Below, one piece after another: positions 32,341 through 42,199 of a stretch of DNA of 58,442 bases (positions within the stretch are counted from its first letter, which is position 1; every line of letters begins with the position of its first letter). Below the pieces are notes generated by a model, which worked only from the letters and a program-made list of their open reading frames with translations, made no database searches and was not told where the DNA came from. A program made the translations under genes and the position numbers. Source of the DNA: an uncultured Lactobacillus sp. (GTDB lineage: Bacteria; Bacillota; Bacilli; Lactobacillales; Lactobacillaceae); assembly GCA_947565635.1 (NCBI GenBank), contig CANOGU010000014.1, positions 1-58,442 on the forward strand. Direction: 5' to 3'.

Positions 32341-33813
32341 ATGTTTTACCCACAAATTGATCAAGAAGATTCGTTAATTCTTCATACAGACTTGTATGAA
32401 ATTAATATGATGTATACCTATTTTAAAAAGGGTGTAAGTGAAAGAAATTCAGTATTTGAAGTATTCTTCAGAAAAGAACCTTTTGGTAATGGTTATGCAG
32501 TTAATGCAGGCTTAAGTCACGTTATCCAATATTTGAATAACCTCCATTTCAAAGAAAGCGATTTGGAATACCTTAAAGAAACTTGTGGTTATGATGATGA
32601 GTTTATTGATTATTTACGTAATCTAAAATTAAAATTAACTATTCGTAGTGCTAGAGAGGGAGAACTAGTCTTTGCAAATGAGCCAATTATGCAGATTGAA
32701 GGACCTTTAGCTCAAGCACAATTAGTCGAAACTGCGATTTTAAATATTATTAACTTCCAGACCTTAATTGCAACTAAAGCAGCAAGAATTAAGGTGGCAG
32801 TAGGTAATGACGGTTTAATGGAATTTGGCTCACGTCGTGCTCAAGAAACTGATGCAGCTATTTGGGGAACTCGTGCAGCATACATTGGTGGTTTTGACGC
32901 TACTAGTAATGTTAGAGCAGGAAAGTTATTTAACATTCCTGTTGCAGGAACACACGCGCACTCTTTAGTTGAAGCATTTAATAATGAATATGATGCCTTT
33001 AAAGCATATGCGGAAACACATAAGGATTGTGTCTTTTTAGTTGATACTTATGACACTTTACGAAGCGGAGTTCCAACTGCAATTAAAGTTGCTCAAGAAA
33101 TGGGTGACAAGATTAATTTCCAAGGGGTTCGAATTGATTCAGGCGATATGGCCTATATCTCTAAGAAAGTGCGTAAGCAATTAGATGATGCTGGTTTCCC
33201 TAATGCAAAAATTTATGCTTCAAATGATCTAGATGAAAAGACTATTCAGAACCTTAAGATGCAAGGTGCAAAAATTGATGTTTGGGGAATTGGTACTAAG
33301 TTAATTACAGCCTTTGATCAACCTGCCTTAGGTGGTGTATACAAGTTAGTAGCAATTGAAGATAAGGAGGGCAATATGCGCGATACTTTGAAAATTTCTT
33401 CGAATGCAGAAAAAGTATCTACTCCAGGTAAAAAGCAAGTTTGGAGAATTCAGGCTAACTCCGAAAAGAAAAATGAAGGTGACTGGGTTTCACGGTATGA
33501 TGAAGACCCAAGAAAATTTGATGCACTCTTCATGTTCCACCCTCAATATACTTACATCAATAAGGTTGTTACTGACTATACAGCTCGTCCTTTGTTACAT
33601 GAAATATTTCATGAAGGTAAGTTAGTTTATCAAGAACCAACTCTAAAGGAAACCAAAGAATTTACGGCTAATAACTTAGATGGATTATGGGATGAGTATA
33701 AGCGTAGCCTAAATCCACAAGATTACCCAGTTGATTTATCGCAAAAGTTATATGACAACAAGATGAACTTGATTAACGATATACGCAATCGAATTGTGAA
33801 AAGAGGATATTAG
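32341..33813 (+). CDS. pncB: Nicotinate phosphoribosyltransferase
   Basis: The enzyme makes nicotinate mononucleotide from nicotinate and phosphoribosyl pyrophosphate, using ATP, the entry to NAD salvage. It is 490 residues, the long bacterial form. Family features are [18 protein letters not shown] at the N-terminus, the conserved [20 protein letters not shown] block holding the active site, [11 protein letters not shown], and [14 protein letters not shown] (seen as [15 protein letters not shown]). GAGGAAGAC lies before the ATG. Its stop codon is one base from the nadE start, so the two are one operon, giving nicotinate-dependent NAD synthesis typical of lactobacilli. Confidence 0.95.
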   Translation: MFYPQIDQEDSLILHTDLYEINMMYTYFKKGVSERNSVFEVFFRKEPFGNGYAVNAGLSHVIQYLNNLHFKESDLEYLKETCGYDDEFIDYLRNLKLKLTIRSAREGELVFANEPIMQIEGPLAQAQLVETAILNIINFQTLIATKAARIKVAVGNDGLMEFGSRRAQETDAAIWGTRAAYIGGFDATSNVRAGKLFNIPVAGTHAHSLVEAFNNEYDAFKAYAETHKDCVFLVDTYDTLRSGVPTAIKVAQEMGDKINFQGVRIDSGDMAYISKKVRKQLDDAGFPNAKIYASNDLDEKTIQNLKMQGAKIDVWGIGTKLITAFDQPALGGVYKLVAIEDKEGNMRDTLKISSNAEKVSTPGKKQVWRIQANSEKKNEGDWVSRYDEDPRKFDALFMFHPQYTYINKVVTDYTARPLLHEIFHEGKLVYQEPTLKETKEFTANNLDGLWDEYKRSLNPQDYPVDLSQKLYDNKMNLINDIRNRIVKRGY

Positions 33814-33814
33814 A

Positions 33815-34648
33815 ATGCGCCCATTACAAGAAAAAATTATTGCTTATGAACATGTATTACCAAAAATTGATCCTAAAGAAGAAATTCGTAAATCAATTGA
33901 TTTTCTAAAAGATTATTTAAAAGAAAATCCATTTTTAAAGAGCTATGTTTTAGGAATTTCTGGTGGTCAAGATTCAACCTTAACTGGGAAACTTTGCCAA
34001 ATGGCAATTGAGGAAATGCGTGAAGAAACGGGTGATGATTCTTACCAATTTATCGCTGTTCGTCTCCCTTACGGTGTTCAAGCTGATGCAAGTGATGCGG
34101 CAGATGCAATTGCCTTTCAAAAGCCTGATCAAGATTTAATTGTAAATATTAAAGAACCTGTTGATGCCATGGTTAAAGTTGTTGAAGCAACTGGTCAAAA
34201 AATTACTGACTTTAATAAGGGTAATATTAAGGCACGTCAAAGAATGGTCGTTCAATATGCAATTGCTGGTGCAAATAATGGGGCAGTTGTAGGAACTGAT
34301 CATGCAGCTGAAAACTTTTCTGGATTTTATACTAAGTATGGTGATGGTGCAGCAGACCTCACACCTCTTTTCCGCTTAGATAAACGTCAAGGAAAAGCAA
34401 TGCTTAAAGAATTAGGTTGCCCAAAGCATTTATATGAAAAAGCACCAACTGCTGATTTGGAAGAAGAAAAGCCTGATTTACCAGATGAAGTAGCTTTAGG
34501 AGTTACTTATCAAGAAGTTGATGACTACTTAGAAGGTAAAGATGTAAGCGATAAGGCAGCTGAACAAATAGAAAAATTGTGGAAAAAGAGTGAGCATAAG
34601 CGTCACTTGCCAGTAACTATCTTTGATGATTTTTATAAGAAAAATTAA
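33815..34648 (+). CDS. nadE: NH3-dependent NAD+ synthetase
   Basis: The enzyme amidates nicotinate adenine dinucleotide to NAD+ with ATP and ammonia. It is 277 residues, the short ammonia-using form without a glutaminase domain. The PP-loop GISGGQDST is at about residues 47-55, with [19 protein letters not shown] and the later [12 protein letters not shown] and [16 protein letters not shown] stretches as in the family. AGAGGA precedes the ATG inside the end of pncB. The beta-helix/AAA+ gene follows after 22 bases and may share the transcript. Confidence 0.96.
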   Translation: MRPLQEKIIAYEHVLPKIDPKEEIRKSIDFLKDYLKENPFLKSYVLGISGGQDSTLTGKLCQMAIEEMREETGDDSYQFIAVRLPYGVQADASDAADAIAFQKPDQDLIVNIKEPVDAMVKVVEATGQKITDFNKGNIKARQRMVVQYAIAGANNGAVVGTDHAAENFSGFYTKYGDGAADLTPLFRLDKRQGKAMLKELGCPKHLYEKAPTADLEEEKPDLPDEVALGVTYQEVDDYLEGKDVSDKAAEQIEKLWKKSEHKRHLPVTIFDDFYKKN

Positions 34649-34670
34649 TTAGTTTTTTCTTGGAGGAAAT

Positions 34671-36644
34671 ATGACCGTTTTTGTAGTTGGGCCAGATGAT
34701 ACGGGATTCTTTAAAAGAGAACGAACGACTTGGGAATTTGAAGATGCTTTAAATGCCGCTGAAGCTGGAGATAGAATAGAAATTCAGCGAAACTATAATT
34801 TTCCTGTACAAGAAAAAAATTATACTATTGAAAAGAATTTAACTATATATAGTGCCTCAAGATTAACGCATTTAAATGGCAAAATTTTTATAAAAAATGG
34901 TGCTCATGTTAAATTAGAAAATTTTTCTATTATTAGCTGTCAAGATAAAAGTAATTGTCTTCAAGTACGTGAAGGCAGTAGTTTAGAAGCAACTAATCTT
35001 TCACTTACTAATATGGCAGATTCTGGTGAAAATTATCCCATAATTTATCTCGATGCAAGTTCTTATGCACAATTTGATAACTTAAGAGTTTCAGAAAATA
35101 AGATTGGTGATGGAAATCACCGAATTTATGTAGAGAATTCGACTTTAACTGTTACGAACAGTGAGTTGAATTGTAAATTATATAGTTCAAATTCTGAAAT
35201 AAATTTTGAAAATACGTCTATTGATTATTCTTTTTCTAATGCAATAAGTGTGTATGATCAAAGTAAGATTGCTTTTTCGCATGTCACTGTTACTGGTGGG
35301 AATGCAGAGAAAGACTATCCTGCTTTCTTTATTAAAAATTCAACAGCTGTTCTGACTTATTGCGTAATTGATCAAAATGATTACAGCGCTGCTTTATGTG
35401 AAAAAGAAAAATCAAATGTTACTTGTATTGGTTCAATTATAAGTTCTGTATCGCTTACCAGTAGTAAATTGATTCTAAAGGAAGATTGTCGAATTTTAGA
35501 ATCAATTGCTTTGAGAAGTTCCAGTATCTTAAATGCAGATGATATTTTACTTGATGGTAAAGATAATGGAAAGATAAATCTTTTTGCGACTGATCATAGT
35601 ACAGTTTCTGCTTCATGGATTGGCTTTGCTTTTGAAAGTTCACCTAATATTAAATTAGAAGATAATGTGCAATTTAATGTAAATGAGTTGTGTATTTTAA
35701 AGTTTGATTCTGAAAATGACACTTTCGTTTTGAATGATAAAAATGAGTATCCTATTTTGCAGGAATGTTCAAAAGATAAAATTAAACGTTTTAGTAATCC
35801 TAAAAAAGAAGAAACGAAGCAGCCAGCTGAGCCTAAAAATAAACCTAGACTATCTGGCATGCAGCAGTTGGATGAAATGATTGGGTTAGAAACGGTAAAA
35901 CAACAGGTAAAAGAATTTATTGCCGTTGCGGTTTTGAATAAAAAGAGACAAGAAAAAGGTTTGAGTTCTACTTCCCAAACTTTACATTCTCTATTTTTAG
36001 GCAATCCTGGTACAGGAAAAACCACTGTTGCTCGCATTGTTGGACATATTTTGTATGAAAAGGGCGTAATTGCTGAAGATAAACTAATTGAAACTTCAAG
36101 AGCTGATTTAGTAGCAGGTTATGTTGGTCAAACAGCTGAAAAGACTAGAAAAGTTCTTGAATCAGCTTTAGGTGGAATTTTATTTGTGGATGAAGCTTAT
36201 ACATTGGCTAGCGGTGGACAAAATGATTTTGGTAAAGAAGCAATTGATGAAATTTTGAAATTTATGGAAGACCATCGCTCTAATATCATGATCATTTTTG
36301 CTGGATATACAGATAATATGGAAAAGTTTTTAGGAACTAATCCTGGTTTAAGAAGTAGAATTCCAAATAAATTTGATTTTGAAGATTATTCTGTTGAGGA
36401 AATGGTTCAAATTGGATTATTATCCTTAAGAAAACAACAATATAAAGTTGATCCAACAGATTATGCCGACCTGTTAAAGAATAACTTAAGTAAAGACAAT
36501 GATAAGAGTAATGGTCGTTGGGTCAGAAATTTGAATGGTGAAATAATCAAGAAACAAGCAGTTCGTGTAGCTGCAAGTGGGAATTATTCTGATGCGGATT
36601 TAGTTAATATTACTAAATCTGATTTAGATGCTGTGAGACTTTAA
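34671..36644 (+). CDS. Right-handed beta-helix protein fused to a CbxX/CbbX-type AAA+ ATPase
   Basis: A 657-residue cytoplasmic fusion. Residues 1 to about 370 form a parallel beta-helix (WEFEDALNAAEAGDRIEIQR at the cap, then many N/S/T-rich repeats). A charged linker follows at 375-392. Residues 393-657 are a AAA+ module: the MIGLETVKQQVKEFI stretch, Walker A GNPGTGKTTVAR (about 444-455), the pore-loop segment ADLVAGYVGQTAEKT, Walker B ILFVDEAYTL (about 502-511), sensor 1 FAGYTD and arginine finger NPGLRSR. The module is of the CbbX/EccA family, known for remodelling protein complexes such as Rubisco and for type VII secretion. Similar fusions occur in actinomycetes. It lies behind pncB-nadE with GGAGG 7 bases ahead. 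Function unknown. Confidence 0.8.
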   Translation: MTVFVVGPDDTGFFKRERTTWEFEDALNAAEAGDRIEIQRNYNFPVQEKNYTIEKNLTIYSASRLTHLNGKIFIKNGAHVKLENFSIISCQDKSNCLQVREGSSLEATNLSLTNMADSGENYPIIYLDASSYAQFDNLRVSENKIGDGNHRIYVENSTLTVTNSELNCKLYSSNSEINFENTSIDYSFSNAISVYDQSKIAFSHVTVTGGNAEKDYPAFFIKNSTAVLTYCVIDQNDYSAALCEKEKSNVTCIGSIISSVSLTSSKLILKEDCRILESIALRSSSILNADDILLDGKDNGKINLFATDHSTVSASWIGFAFESSPNIKLEDNVQFNVNELCILKFDSENDTFVLNDKNEYPILQECSKDKIKRFSNPKKEETKQPAEPKNKPRLSGMQQLDEMIGLETVKQQVKEFIAVAVLNKKRQEKGLSSTSQTLHSLFLGNPGTGKTTVARIVGHILYEKGVIAEDKLIETSRADLVAGYVGQTAEKTRKVLESALGGILFVDEAYTLASGGQNDFGKEAIDEILKFMEDHRSNIMIIFAGYTDNMEKFLGTNPGLRSRIPNKFDFEDYSVEEMVQIGLLSLRKQQYKVDPTDYADLLKNNLSKDNDKSNGRWVRNLNGEIIKKQAVRVAASGNYSDADLVNITKSDLDAVRL

Positions 36645-36670
36645 TGTGAAATTGAATAACTGAACTAAAC

Positions 36671-36699
36671 TTGTATCGGACTTAATAGTTTAATATAAT
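36671..36699 (+). promoter_or_regulatory. Promoter of the riboswitch-ATPase transcript
   Basis: TTGTAT (36671-36676) and TATAAT (36694-36699), 17 bases apart. The transcript would start near 36706, at the beginning of the riboswitch. Confidence 0.6.
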
Positions 36700-36703
36700 A
36701 AAA

Positions 36704-36797
36704 ATGCATAAGAGAGTAACGGCAAGTTATTTGTGACAAGTTCAACAGCCGAGGTCATTGATCTCTAGACTTGTCTTAATTAGTGAGACTTATGACC
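36704..36797 (+). promoter_or_regulatory. yybP-ykoY (Mn2+) riboswitch aptamer
   Basis: Conserved parts of the yybP-ykoY class are visible: GAGAGTAAC near the 5' end (36712-36720), CAACAGCCGAGG in the middle and TTAGTGAGAC near the 3' end. The closing helix P1 joins CATAAG (36707-36712) and CTTATG (36789-36794). The same 3' strand is the left arm of the terminator that follows, so aptamer and terminator exclude each other. Binding of Mn2+ should stabilise P1 and allow transcription of the cation ATPase. The class and ligand are known from Lactococcus and Bacillus; the assignment here is by motif and context. Confidence 0.75.
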
Positions 36798-36823
36798 GCG
36801 GATTTGGTCATAAGTCTTTTTTA
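36787..36823 (+). terminator. Riboswitch-controlled terminator (expression platform)
   Basis: GACTTATGACC (36787-36797) pairs perfectly with GGTCATAAGTC (36806-36816) and is followed by six T. Its left arm overlaps the P1 strand of the riboswitch. Confidence 0.85.
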
Positions 36824-36842
36824 TTTATTGGAGGAAATTACT

Positions 36843-39518
36843 TTGAATACGAAGTATTATGCTCAAAATGTTTCTCAAATTGAGAGAGAACTTAAGACAT
36901 CATTAGATAAGGGATTATCTAATGAAGAAGCTAAACAACGTTTAGCAAAAGATGGTCCTAACTCTTTGGCTTCAAAGAAAAAACGCAGCATGTTTATGCG
37001 TTTTATTGATCAGTTCAAAGATTTTATGATTATTGTTTTAATTGTAGCTGCTATTTTATCTGGTGTAGTTGCTAATGAATGGACTGATGCTGCAATTATT
37101 ATGATTGTTGTTTTGTTGAATGCAATTTTAGGTGTAATTCAAGAAGCAAAATCTGAAGCTGCTATTGATGCATTGAAGGAAATGTCTACGCCAAATGCTC
37201 ATATTAGACGTAATGGAGCGATTTTAGAGATACCAAGTACAGAAATTGTTCCTGGGGATGTTGTTTTATTAGAAGCTGGAGATGTGGTTCCAGCCGATAT
37301 GCGTTTAGCTAAAACTGCTAGTTTAAAAGTTGAAGAATCAGCCCTAACAGGTGAATCAGTTCCGGTTGAAAAAGATAATGAGGTTCTAAAAGCAGATGAT
37401 GTTGCCTTAGGTGACCGTGTAAATATGGCTTATGCTAATACGAACGTTACTTATGGACGCGGAGAAGGTATTGTTGTTGGCACTGGTATGAATACTGAAG
37501 TAGGTAAGATTGCTACAATGCTTAACAATGCTGATGAAACAGCTACACCTTTAAAGGCTAACTTAAATCAACTTGGTAAGACTTTAACGATTATGATTTT
37601 GGCAATTTGTGTAATTGTCTTTGTCGTAGGAATGTTCACTAAGCAAGGTAGTGAACCAACTAACAAGTTAATTATTGACATGTTTTTAGTTGCTGTTTCA
37701 TTAGCTGTGGCTGCAATTCCAGAAGGACTACCAGCAATTGTTACTATTATTTTGGCCTTAGGTACTCAAACAATGGCTAAGCATAAAGCTATTGTAAGAA
37801 AATTGCCAGCTGTTGAAACTTTAGGTGCAACCGATATTATTTGTTCAGATAAAACAGGTACTTTAACTCAGAATCAAATGACTGTTGAAAAAGTTTATTA
37901 CAATGGAAACCTTCATACTGATGAAGAGCCAATTGCTTCTAATAATCCAGCTTTATTGTCAATGATTTTAGCTAACGATACTCAAATTGAAAATGGTGGT
38001 AATCTTTTAGGAGATCCAACTGAAACAGCATTGATTCAATATGCTTTTGATCAAAATGTTAAAGTTCAAAATTTATTGAAAAAAGATAATCGCGTTCAAG
38101 AAGTACCATTTGACTCTGAAAGGAAATTAATGTCGTCAGTTAACCATTATGGTGATAAATACTATGTTGCTGTAAAAGGTGCTCCTGATGAATTATTGAA
38201 ACGTGTAACCAAAATTCAAAAAGATGGACAAATAATTCAAATTTCTGATAGCGAAAAAGATAAAATTCTTACGTCTAATAAAGATATGGCTGAACAAGCT
38301 CTTCGTGTGCTAGGTTTAGCTTACAAAATTGTTGATAAACCTTATGATGATCCAACAACTAATAATGTTGAACAGGATCTGATTTTTGCGGGATTAGTTG
38401 GAATGATTGATCCAGAAAGACCAGAAGCTAAAGCTGCTGTTGCAGAAGCTAAGAGTGCTGGTATTAGAACAGTTATGATTACTGGTGACCACCAAATTAC
38501 AGCTGCTGCGATTGCTTCTCGTTTGGGCATTTTAGAAGAAAGTTCAGATAAAAATAAAGCCGTAATTACTGGTGCAGAACTTGATAAGTTATCAGATGAC
38601 TACTTTAACAAGCATGTTCAAGATTATAGCGTTTATGCACGTGTATCGCCTGAAAACAAGGTTAGAATTGTTAAAGCATGGCAAGCTAATAACAAGATTG
38701 TCGCCATGACTGGGGACGGTGTTAATGATGCTCCTAGTTTAAAGCAAGCTGATATTGGTATTGGTATGGGAATTACTGGTACTGAAGTATCAAAGGGTGC
38801 AGCCGATATGGTATTAGCCGATGATAACTTTGCGACAATCGTTGAAGCAATCAAGCAAGGGCGTAAGGTATTTGCTAATATTCAAAAGGCAATTCTTTAT
38901 TTGATGAGTTGTAACGTTGGCGAAGTTTTAACAGTATTTATGATGACTATGTTTGGTTGGGATATCTTAATGCCAGTGCAATTGTTATGGATTAACTTGG
39001 TTACTGATACTTTGCCAGCAATTGCTTTGGGTGTTGAACCAGTAGAGCCAGGAATTATGAAGAAGAAGCCACGTGGTAGAAAGTCAAACTTCTTCAGTGG
39101 AGGCGTTGCAAGCTCGATTATTTATCAAGGTATCTTAGAGGGTATTTTGGTCTTAGGTGCATATCAACTTGGTTTACATGTTGGTCCTCATGTTGGAAAT
39201 GCAGCTATGCAGCATGCTGACGCCTTAACGATGGCCTTTCTTACTTTGGGATTAATCCAATTGTTCCATGCCTTTAACTCTAAATTTATTCATAAATCTA
39301 TCTTTAGAGCACAGACATTTGAAAATAAATGGTTTAACGGAGCAATTCTTATTTCTGCTTTGATTATGGCTGCTGTAGAGATTCCATTTTTGACTAAGAT
39401 TTTTGATGTGACCGAATTAGATGGAATACAATGGTTAGTTGTAATTGTTGCAGGACTTTTGATGATTATCATTGTTGAAATTGTTAAATTCTTTGAAAGA
39501 AGAGATGCTAGAAAATAA
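36843..39518 (+). CDS. P-type cation-transporting ATPase (Ca2+/Mn2+ export type)
   Basis: An 891-residue P2-type pump with about ten membrane helices. Marks are the TGES loop, PEGLPA in helix 4, the phosphorylation site DKTGTLT with Asp336, the ATP-binding KGAPDELL (as in VKGAPDELL), and GDGVNDAPSLKQADIG near 623. It resembles the Lactococcus YoaB-type and PMCA-like pumps that export Mn2+ or Ca2+. The start is the TTG at 36843, because GGAGG lies 7 bases ahead and upstream codons fall in the riboswitch terminator. Expression is probably raised by excess Mn2+ through the riboswitch, consistent with a role in preventing Mn overload in a Mn-accumulating Lactobacillus. Confidence 0.92.
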   Translation: MNTKYYAQNVSQIERELKTSLDKGLSNEEAKQRLAKDGPNSLASKKKRSMFMRFIDQFKDFMIIVLIVAAILSGVVANEWTDAAIIMIVVLLNAILGVIQEAKSEAAIDALKEMSTPNAHIRRNGAILEIPSTEIVPGDVVLLEAGDVVPADMRLAKTASLKVEESALTGESVPVEKDNEVLKADDVALGDRVNMAYANTNVTYGRGEGIVVGTGMNTEVGKIATMLNNADETATPLKANLNQLGKTLTIMILAICVIVFVVGMFTKQGSEPTNKLIIDMFLVAVSLAVAAIPEGLPAIVTIILALGTQTMAKHKAIVRKLPAVETLGATDIICSDKTGTLTQNQMTVEKVYYNGNLHTDEEPIASNNPALLSMILANDTQIENGGNLLGDPTETALIQYAFDQNVKVQNLLKKDNRVQEVPFDSERKLMSSVNHYGDKYYVAVKGAPDELLKRVTKIQKDGQIIQISDSEKDKILTSNKDMAEQALRVLGLAYKIVDKPYDDPTTNNVEQDLIFAGLVGMIDPERPEAKAAVAEAKSAGIRTVMITGDHQITAAAIASRLGILEESSDKNKAVITGAELDKLSDDYFNKHVQDYSVYARVSPENKVRIVKAWQANNKIVAMTGDGVNDAPSLKQADIGIGMGITGTEVSKGAADMVLADDNFATIVEAIKQGRKVFANIQKAILYLMSCNVGEVLTVFMMTMFGWDILMPVQLLWINLVTDTLPAIALGVEPVEPGIMKKKPRGRKSNFFSGGVASSIIYQGILEGILVLGAYQLGLHVGPHVGNAAMQHADALTMAFLTLGLIQLFHAFNSKFIHKSIFRAQTFENKWFNGAILISALIMAAVEIPFLTKIFDVTELDGIQWLVVIVAGLLMIIIVEIVKFFERRDARK

Positions 39519-39556
39519 TAAATATTATCTTCTAGAGGTAGAATAAAAATGCATGT

Positions 39557-39597
39557 AAAAAGGCAGCTAGTTTAAATTTTCTAGCTGTCTTTTTTAC
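39557..39597. terminator. Bidirectional terminator between the cation ATPase and the ABC exporter gene
   Basis: AAAAAGGCAGCTAG (39557-39570) pairs with CTAGCTGTCTTTTT (39581-39594), T and A runs on the two sides. Confidence 0.85.
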
Positions 39598-39600
39598 AAA

Positions 39601-41169
39601 TTAAAATATACGTTCTAATTGCTTGTCGTGAAGGGCATAATGATGATTAAACATTTCCATAATTTTTGGTGGAATATGATGATCTATTTCAACCACAGTT
39701 AATGGAGAATTCAAAAACATTTCATGTATCTGATTGGCTGTAGTGGGATCAAGCGAAGCTGTTCCTTCATCAACGATTAAAAAATCTCTTTCATATAAAA
39801 AAGCTCGTGCTAACTCTATTCTTTTCTTTTCACCACCAGATAAGTTCTTCCCATTTTCTTCTATAATTGCATTTAATCCATACCGCTTAACATATGGCAA
39901 TAATCCGGCCTTTTTGATAGCTTCTGCAATTTTGGAATCACTAAACTTTTTACCTAAAGTTAGGTTGAAAAGCAAGGTATCATTAAATATTTGAGAAGTC
40001 TGTTGTACCTCACTAAATGTAAAACTTTTATTAGATAATCCATTGATAAGAATATTTCCGTTAGTCGGTTTTAGTCGACCAGTTAAAAGATTAAGGAGAG
40101 TAGACTTTCCCTGACCAGATTTACCGGTAAGTAATAGCTTATCGCCTTTTTTAATTTCTAAATTGACTTTGTCTAAAACTAATTCTTCTGCCTTATATCC
40201 AAAACTAATATTGTTAAGTATTAGTGTATCTAGGTTAGAATTAGAAACATCTGTATTAAATTTTTCTGGTTTAAAGGAGTTCAGCTTATCTATCATGGGT
40301 TTTGCCGAAGACATTTGATTACGGCAGCTATTAATGTTGTAAAAACTGTTAATGATCCAAGTACTGGAATATTGGACGGCAACAAATGAAGCTAAAGAGA
40401 GCATCCCTTTAATGACAATAATTATTCCTATTCCGATAGGTAAAAAACTGAAAGAATATACAAAAATATTAACCCAAAAATTACTTTTGGCAATTGTATT
40501 ATCACGTAATCTTTTATTTTCAGTAGATTGAGTAATAATTTTTTGCCCTTTTTTAATAAAGGTATCCAATGCATTGTAATTTAAAACAGTCTTAATATTC
40601 TTTAAAAAATCGGACATAAATGTTATGTAAGTTCCTGTAGAATTACTCCAATTATTTGATTGTTGGGCTGTTTTTTTGCTGAAGAACTTAGGAATAATAC
40701 TTGAAAAAATAGCGAATGAAATAAAAACTAAAGTTAATAGAAAACTATTGCCGACTGCAATTATTAAAGTTCCGATAATTGTTACAATCATAGAAATCAA
40801 TTGAAAAAGCTGCTTAAAATAATTTTCTTCTATTAAGTTAAGATCATTTGATAAAAAAGAAATTTGTTTTGACACATTATTTTCACTAATTTCAATAAAG
40901 TTACTTTTCATTAGATATTCACGCACATTTTGATTAAAACAAGCAATATTTCTATTGAGCATCCTTGTATTTAAATATTTGATGACAACCAAAAGAACTT
41001 GAGCAGCAGTAATAATTGTTATCATCTTGATAGTATTAGGAATATTTTTTTCGGTAATTAGAGCGAAAATCTCTGAATATGACCAAGTTCCGAAGGGTAA
41101 CTCTAAGCCACTTAAGCATGCAAGCAAGATACTTAAGATAAAATATTTTTTGTTGATAAATTTCTTCAT
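39601..41169 (-). CDS. ABC transporter, fused permease and ATP-binding domain
   Basis: A 522-residue half-transporter of the exporter type. The first 300 residues hold about six membrane helices. The nucleotide-binding domain has Walker A LTGKSGQGKSTLL (about 347-358), signature LSGGEKKRIELARAF and Walker B FLIVDEGTASLD. The usual Walker B form is DEPTSALD, so the D-E-G variant is noted. The start at 41169 follows AGAGGA by 7 bases; an upstream in-frame ATG at 41187 is rejected. The membrane part is not of a peptidase-containing bacteriocin type. It follows an Rgg-type regulator on the same strand, so it may export a peptide or other product under Rgg control. Confidence 0.85.
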   Translation of the reverse strand: MKKFINKKYFILSILLACLSGLELPFGTWSYSEIFALITEKNIPNTIKMITIITAAQVLLVVIKYLNTRMLNRNIACFNQNVREYLMKSNFIEISENNVSKQISFLSNDLNLIEENYFKQLFQLISMIVTIIGTLIIAVGNSFLLTLVFISFAIFSSIIPKFFSKKTAQQSNNWSNSTGTYITFMSDFLKNIKTVLNYNALDTFIKKGQKIITQSTENKRLRDNTIAKSNFWVNIFVYSFSFLPIGIGIIIVIKGMLSLASFVAVQYSSTWIINSFYNINSCRNQMSSAKPMIDKLNSFKPEKFNTDVSNSNLDTLILNNISFGYKAEELVLDKVNLEIKKGDKLLLTGKSGQGKSTLLNLLTGRLKPTNGNILINGLSNKSFTFSEVQQTSQIFNDTLLFNLTLGKKFSDSKIAEAIKKAGLLPYVKRYGLNAIIEENGKNLSGGEKKRIELARAFLYERDFLIVDEGTASLDPTTANQIHEMFLNSPLTVVEIDHHIPPKIMEMFNHHYALHDKQLERIF

Positions 41170-41187
41170 TGTTGATCCTCTTTTCAT

Positions 41188-41241
41188 TTAAGATGAGATA
41201 AATGATAAAAGATGCACGTAATGAAGAGGCTTTTTTTGCAT
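41188..41241 (-). CDS. Possible 17-codon peptide gene between the Rgg and ABC genes
   Basis: On the minus strand an ATG at 41241 opens a 17-codon frame with the product MQKKPLHYVHLLSFISS and a TAA just before the ribosome binding site of the ABC exporter. It has a basic start and a hydrophobic tail, as some Rgg-linked signal peptides do. No Shine-Dalgarno sequence is visible, so translation is doubtful. Confidence 0.2.
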   Translation of the reverse strand: MQKKPLHYVHLLSFISS

Positions 41242-41270
41242 AATTGATTAGCAAGTTGCATATATGCAGT

Positions 41271-42077
41271 TTATTGAGGCAAGATATCTATTGTTTTACT
41301 TAGATTACTTTTCTTTAAAATAGTAATAATGGTCTTTAATTGTTCTTTTTGATTTGTAAAGTAACAATGATAGTAATAACCAAGGATTTTATCGATACCT
41401 AATTCAGGATATTCTACTAATTGAGTTAAGAGTTGAATAGCTTTATTAGCTGAGCCAATATCTTGATTTTGGGATGCTGAATATAAGTAATTAATACAAA
41501 AAGATGCGACGCTTTCTTGAATTTGTAGAGTTTGTTTGCCAAGATTATTTTGATATTTATGATAAATTTGATTTAAGAAAAAAGGTAAGTCGAGAGGATT
41601 AAGAACTTCAATAAAAGTAGACAATATCGAAATTTTATTAGAATCCTTGAGCCAATGATTACCTGAAAATATTTTTTGTATAATTTTGTCTTTATTTTTA
41701 GGAAATTTATGACGACCTGATTGTAGAGTATTAAGAATAAGTTGAGCTTGTAGTTTGAGCAGATCATCATTAGATGTATTAATTTGAGTATAGATTTCTT
41801 TTGCTTTATCGAGATCTCGATCATAGTAAGCAGATAATAATTGATTGCTAAGTTTTTCATCTGAGACGTTTATATTGCTTTGATCAAGGGATGAGAAAAA
41901 GTCTGAATAAGGTATTTTGTTTTGATTCAAAAGTTCTAGAAGATCGTTTGCCGAAATTTCATGTAGATTACGTTCTATTTTTGAGTAATGTGCTGGAGAC
42001 AGGATATTTTGAGTGAATTCTTTCTGAGTTAGTCCTGCACTAGTACGATATTGTTTTAATGCTTCGCCAATGTTCAT
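41271..42077 (-). CDS. Rgg/GadR/MutR family transcriptional regulator
   Basis: A 268-residue regulator. Residues 1-60 form an XRE-type helix-turn-helix (NIGEALKQYRTSAGLTQKEF, then LSPAHYSKIERNLHEISANDLL). The rest is an all-helical, TPR-like domain (about 75-265) as in Rgg proteins, which bind short hydrophobic peptides to sense population density. The ABC transporter gene lies 101 bases downstream on the same strand. The GGAGAT-type ribosome binding site is before the ATG on the minus strand. The inducing peptide is not evident; a 17-codon frame between the two genes is a weak candidate. Confidence 0.85.
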   Translation of the reverse strand: MNIGEALKQYRTSAGLTQKEFTQNILSPAHYSKIERNLHEISANDLLELLNQNKIPYSDFFSSLDQSNINVSDEKLSNQLLSAYYDRDLDKAKEIYTQINTSNDDLLKLQAQLILNTLQSGRHKFPKNKDKIIQKIFSGNHWLKDSNKISILSTFIEVLNPLDLPFFLNQIYHKYQNNLGKQTLQIQESVASFCINYLYSASQNQDIGSANKAIQLLTQLVEYPELGIDKILGYYYHCYFTNQKEQLKTIITILKKSNLSKTIDILPQ

Positions 42078-42199
42078 TTGGTAATCTCCAATCTATAAAG
42101 CTCTATCTAGTTATGAATTATATGAAATTTTAAATGGAAAATATATAAATAAAAATAGAATAAAAGAATGTAAGAAAATAAAATTTTATCAAATAATCA

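Noticed and set aside
36783-36842. ATG start for the cation ATPase at 36783
   Set aside because: The codons lie in the riboswitch terminator and no ribosome binding site precedes them; the TTG at 36843 has GGAGG.
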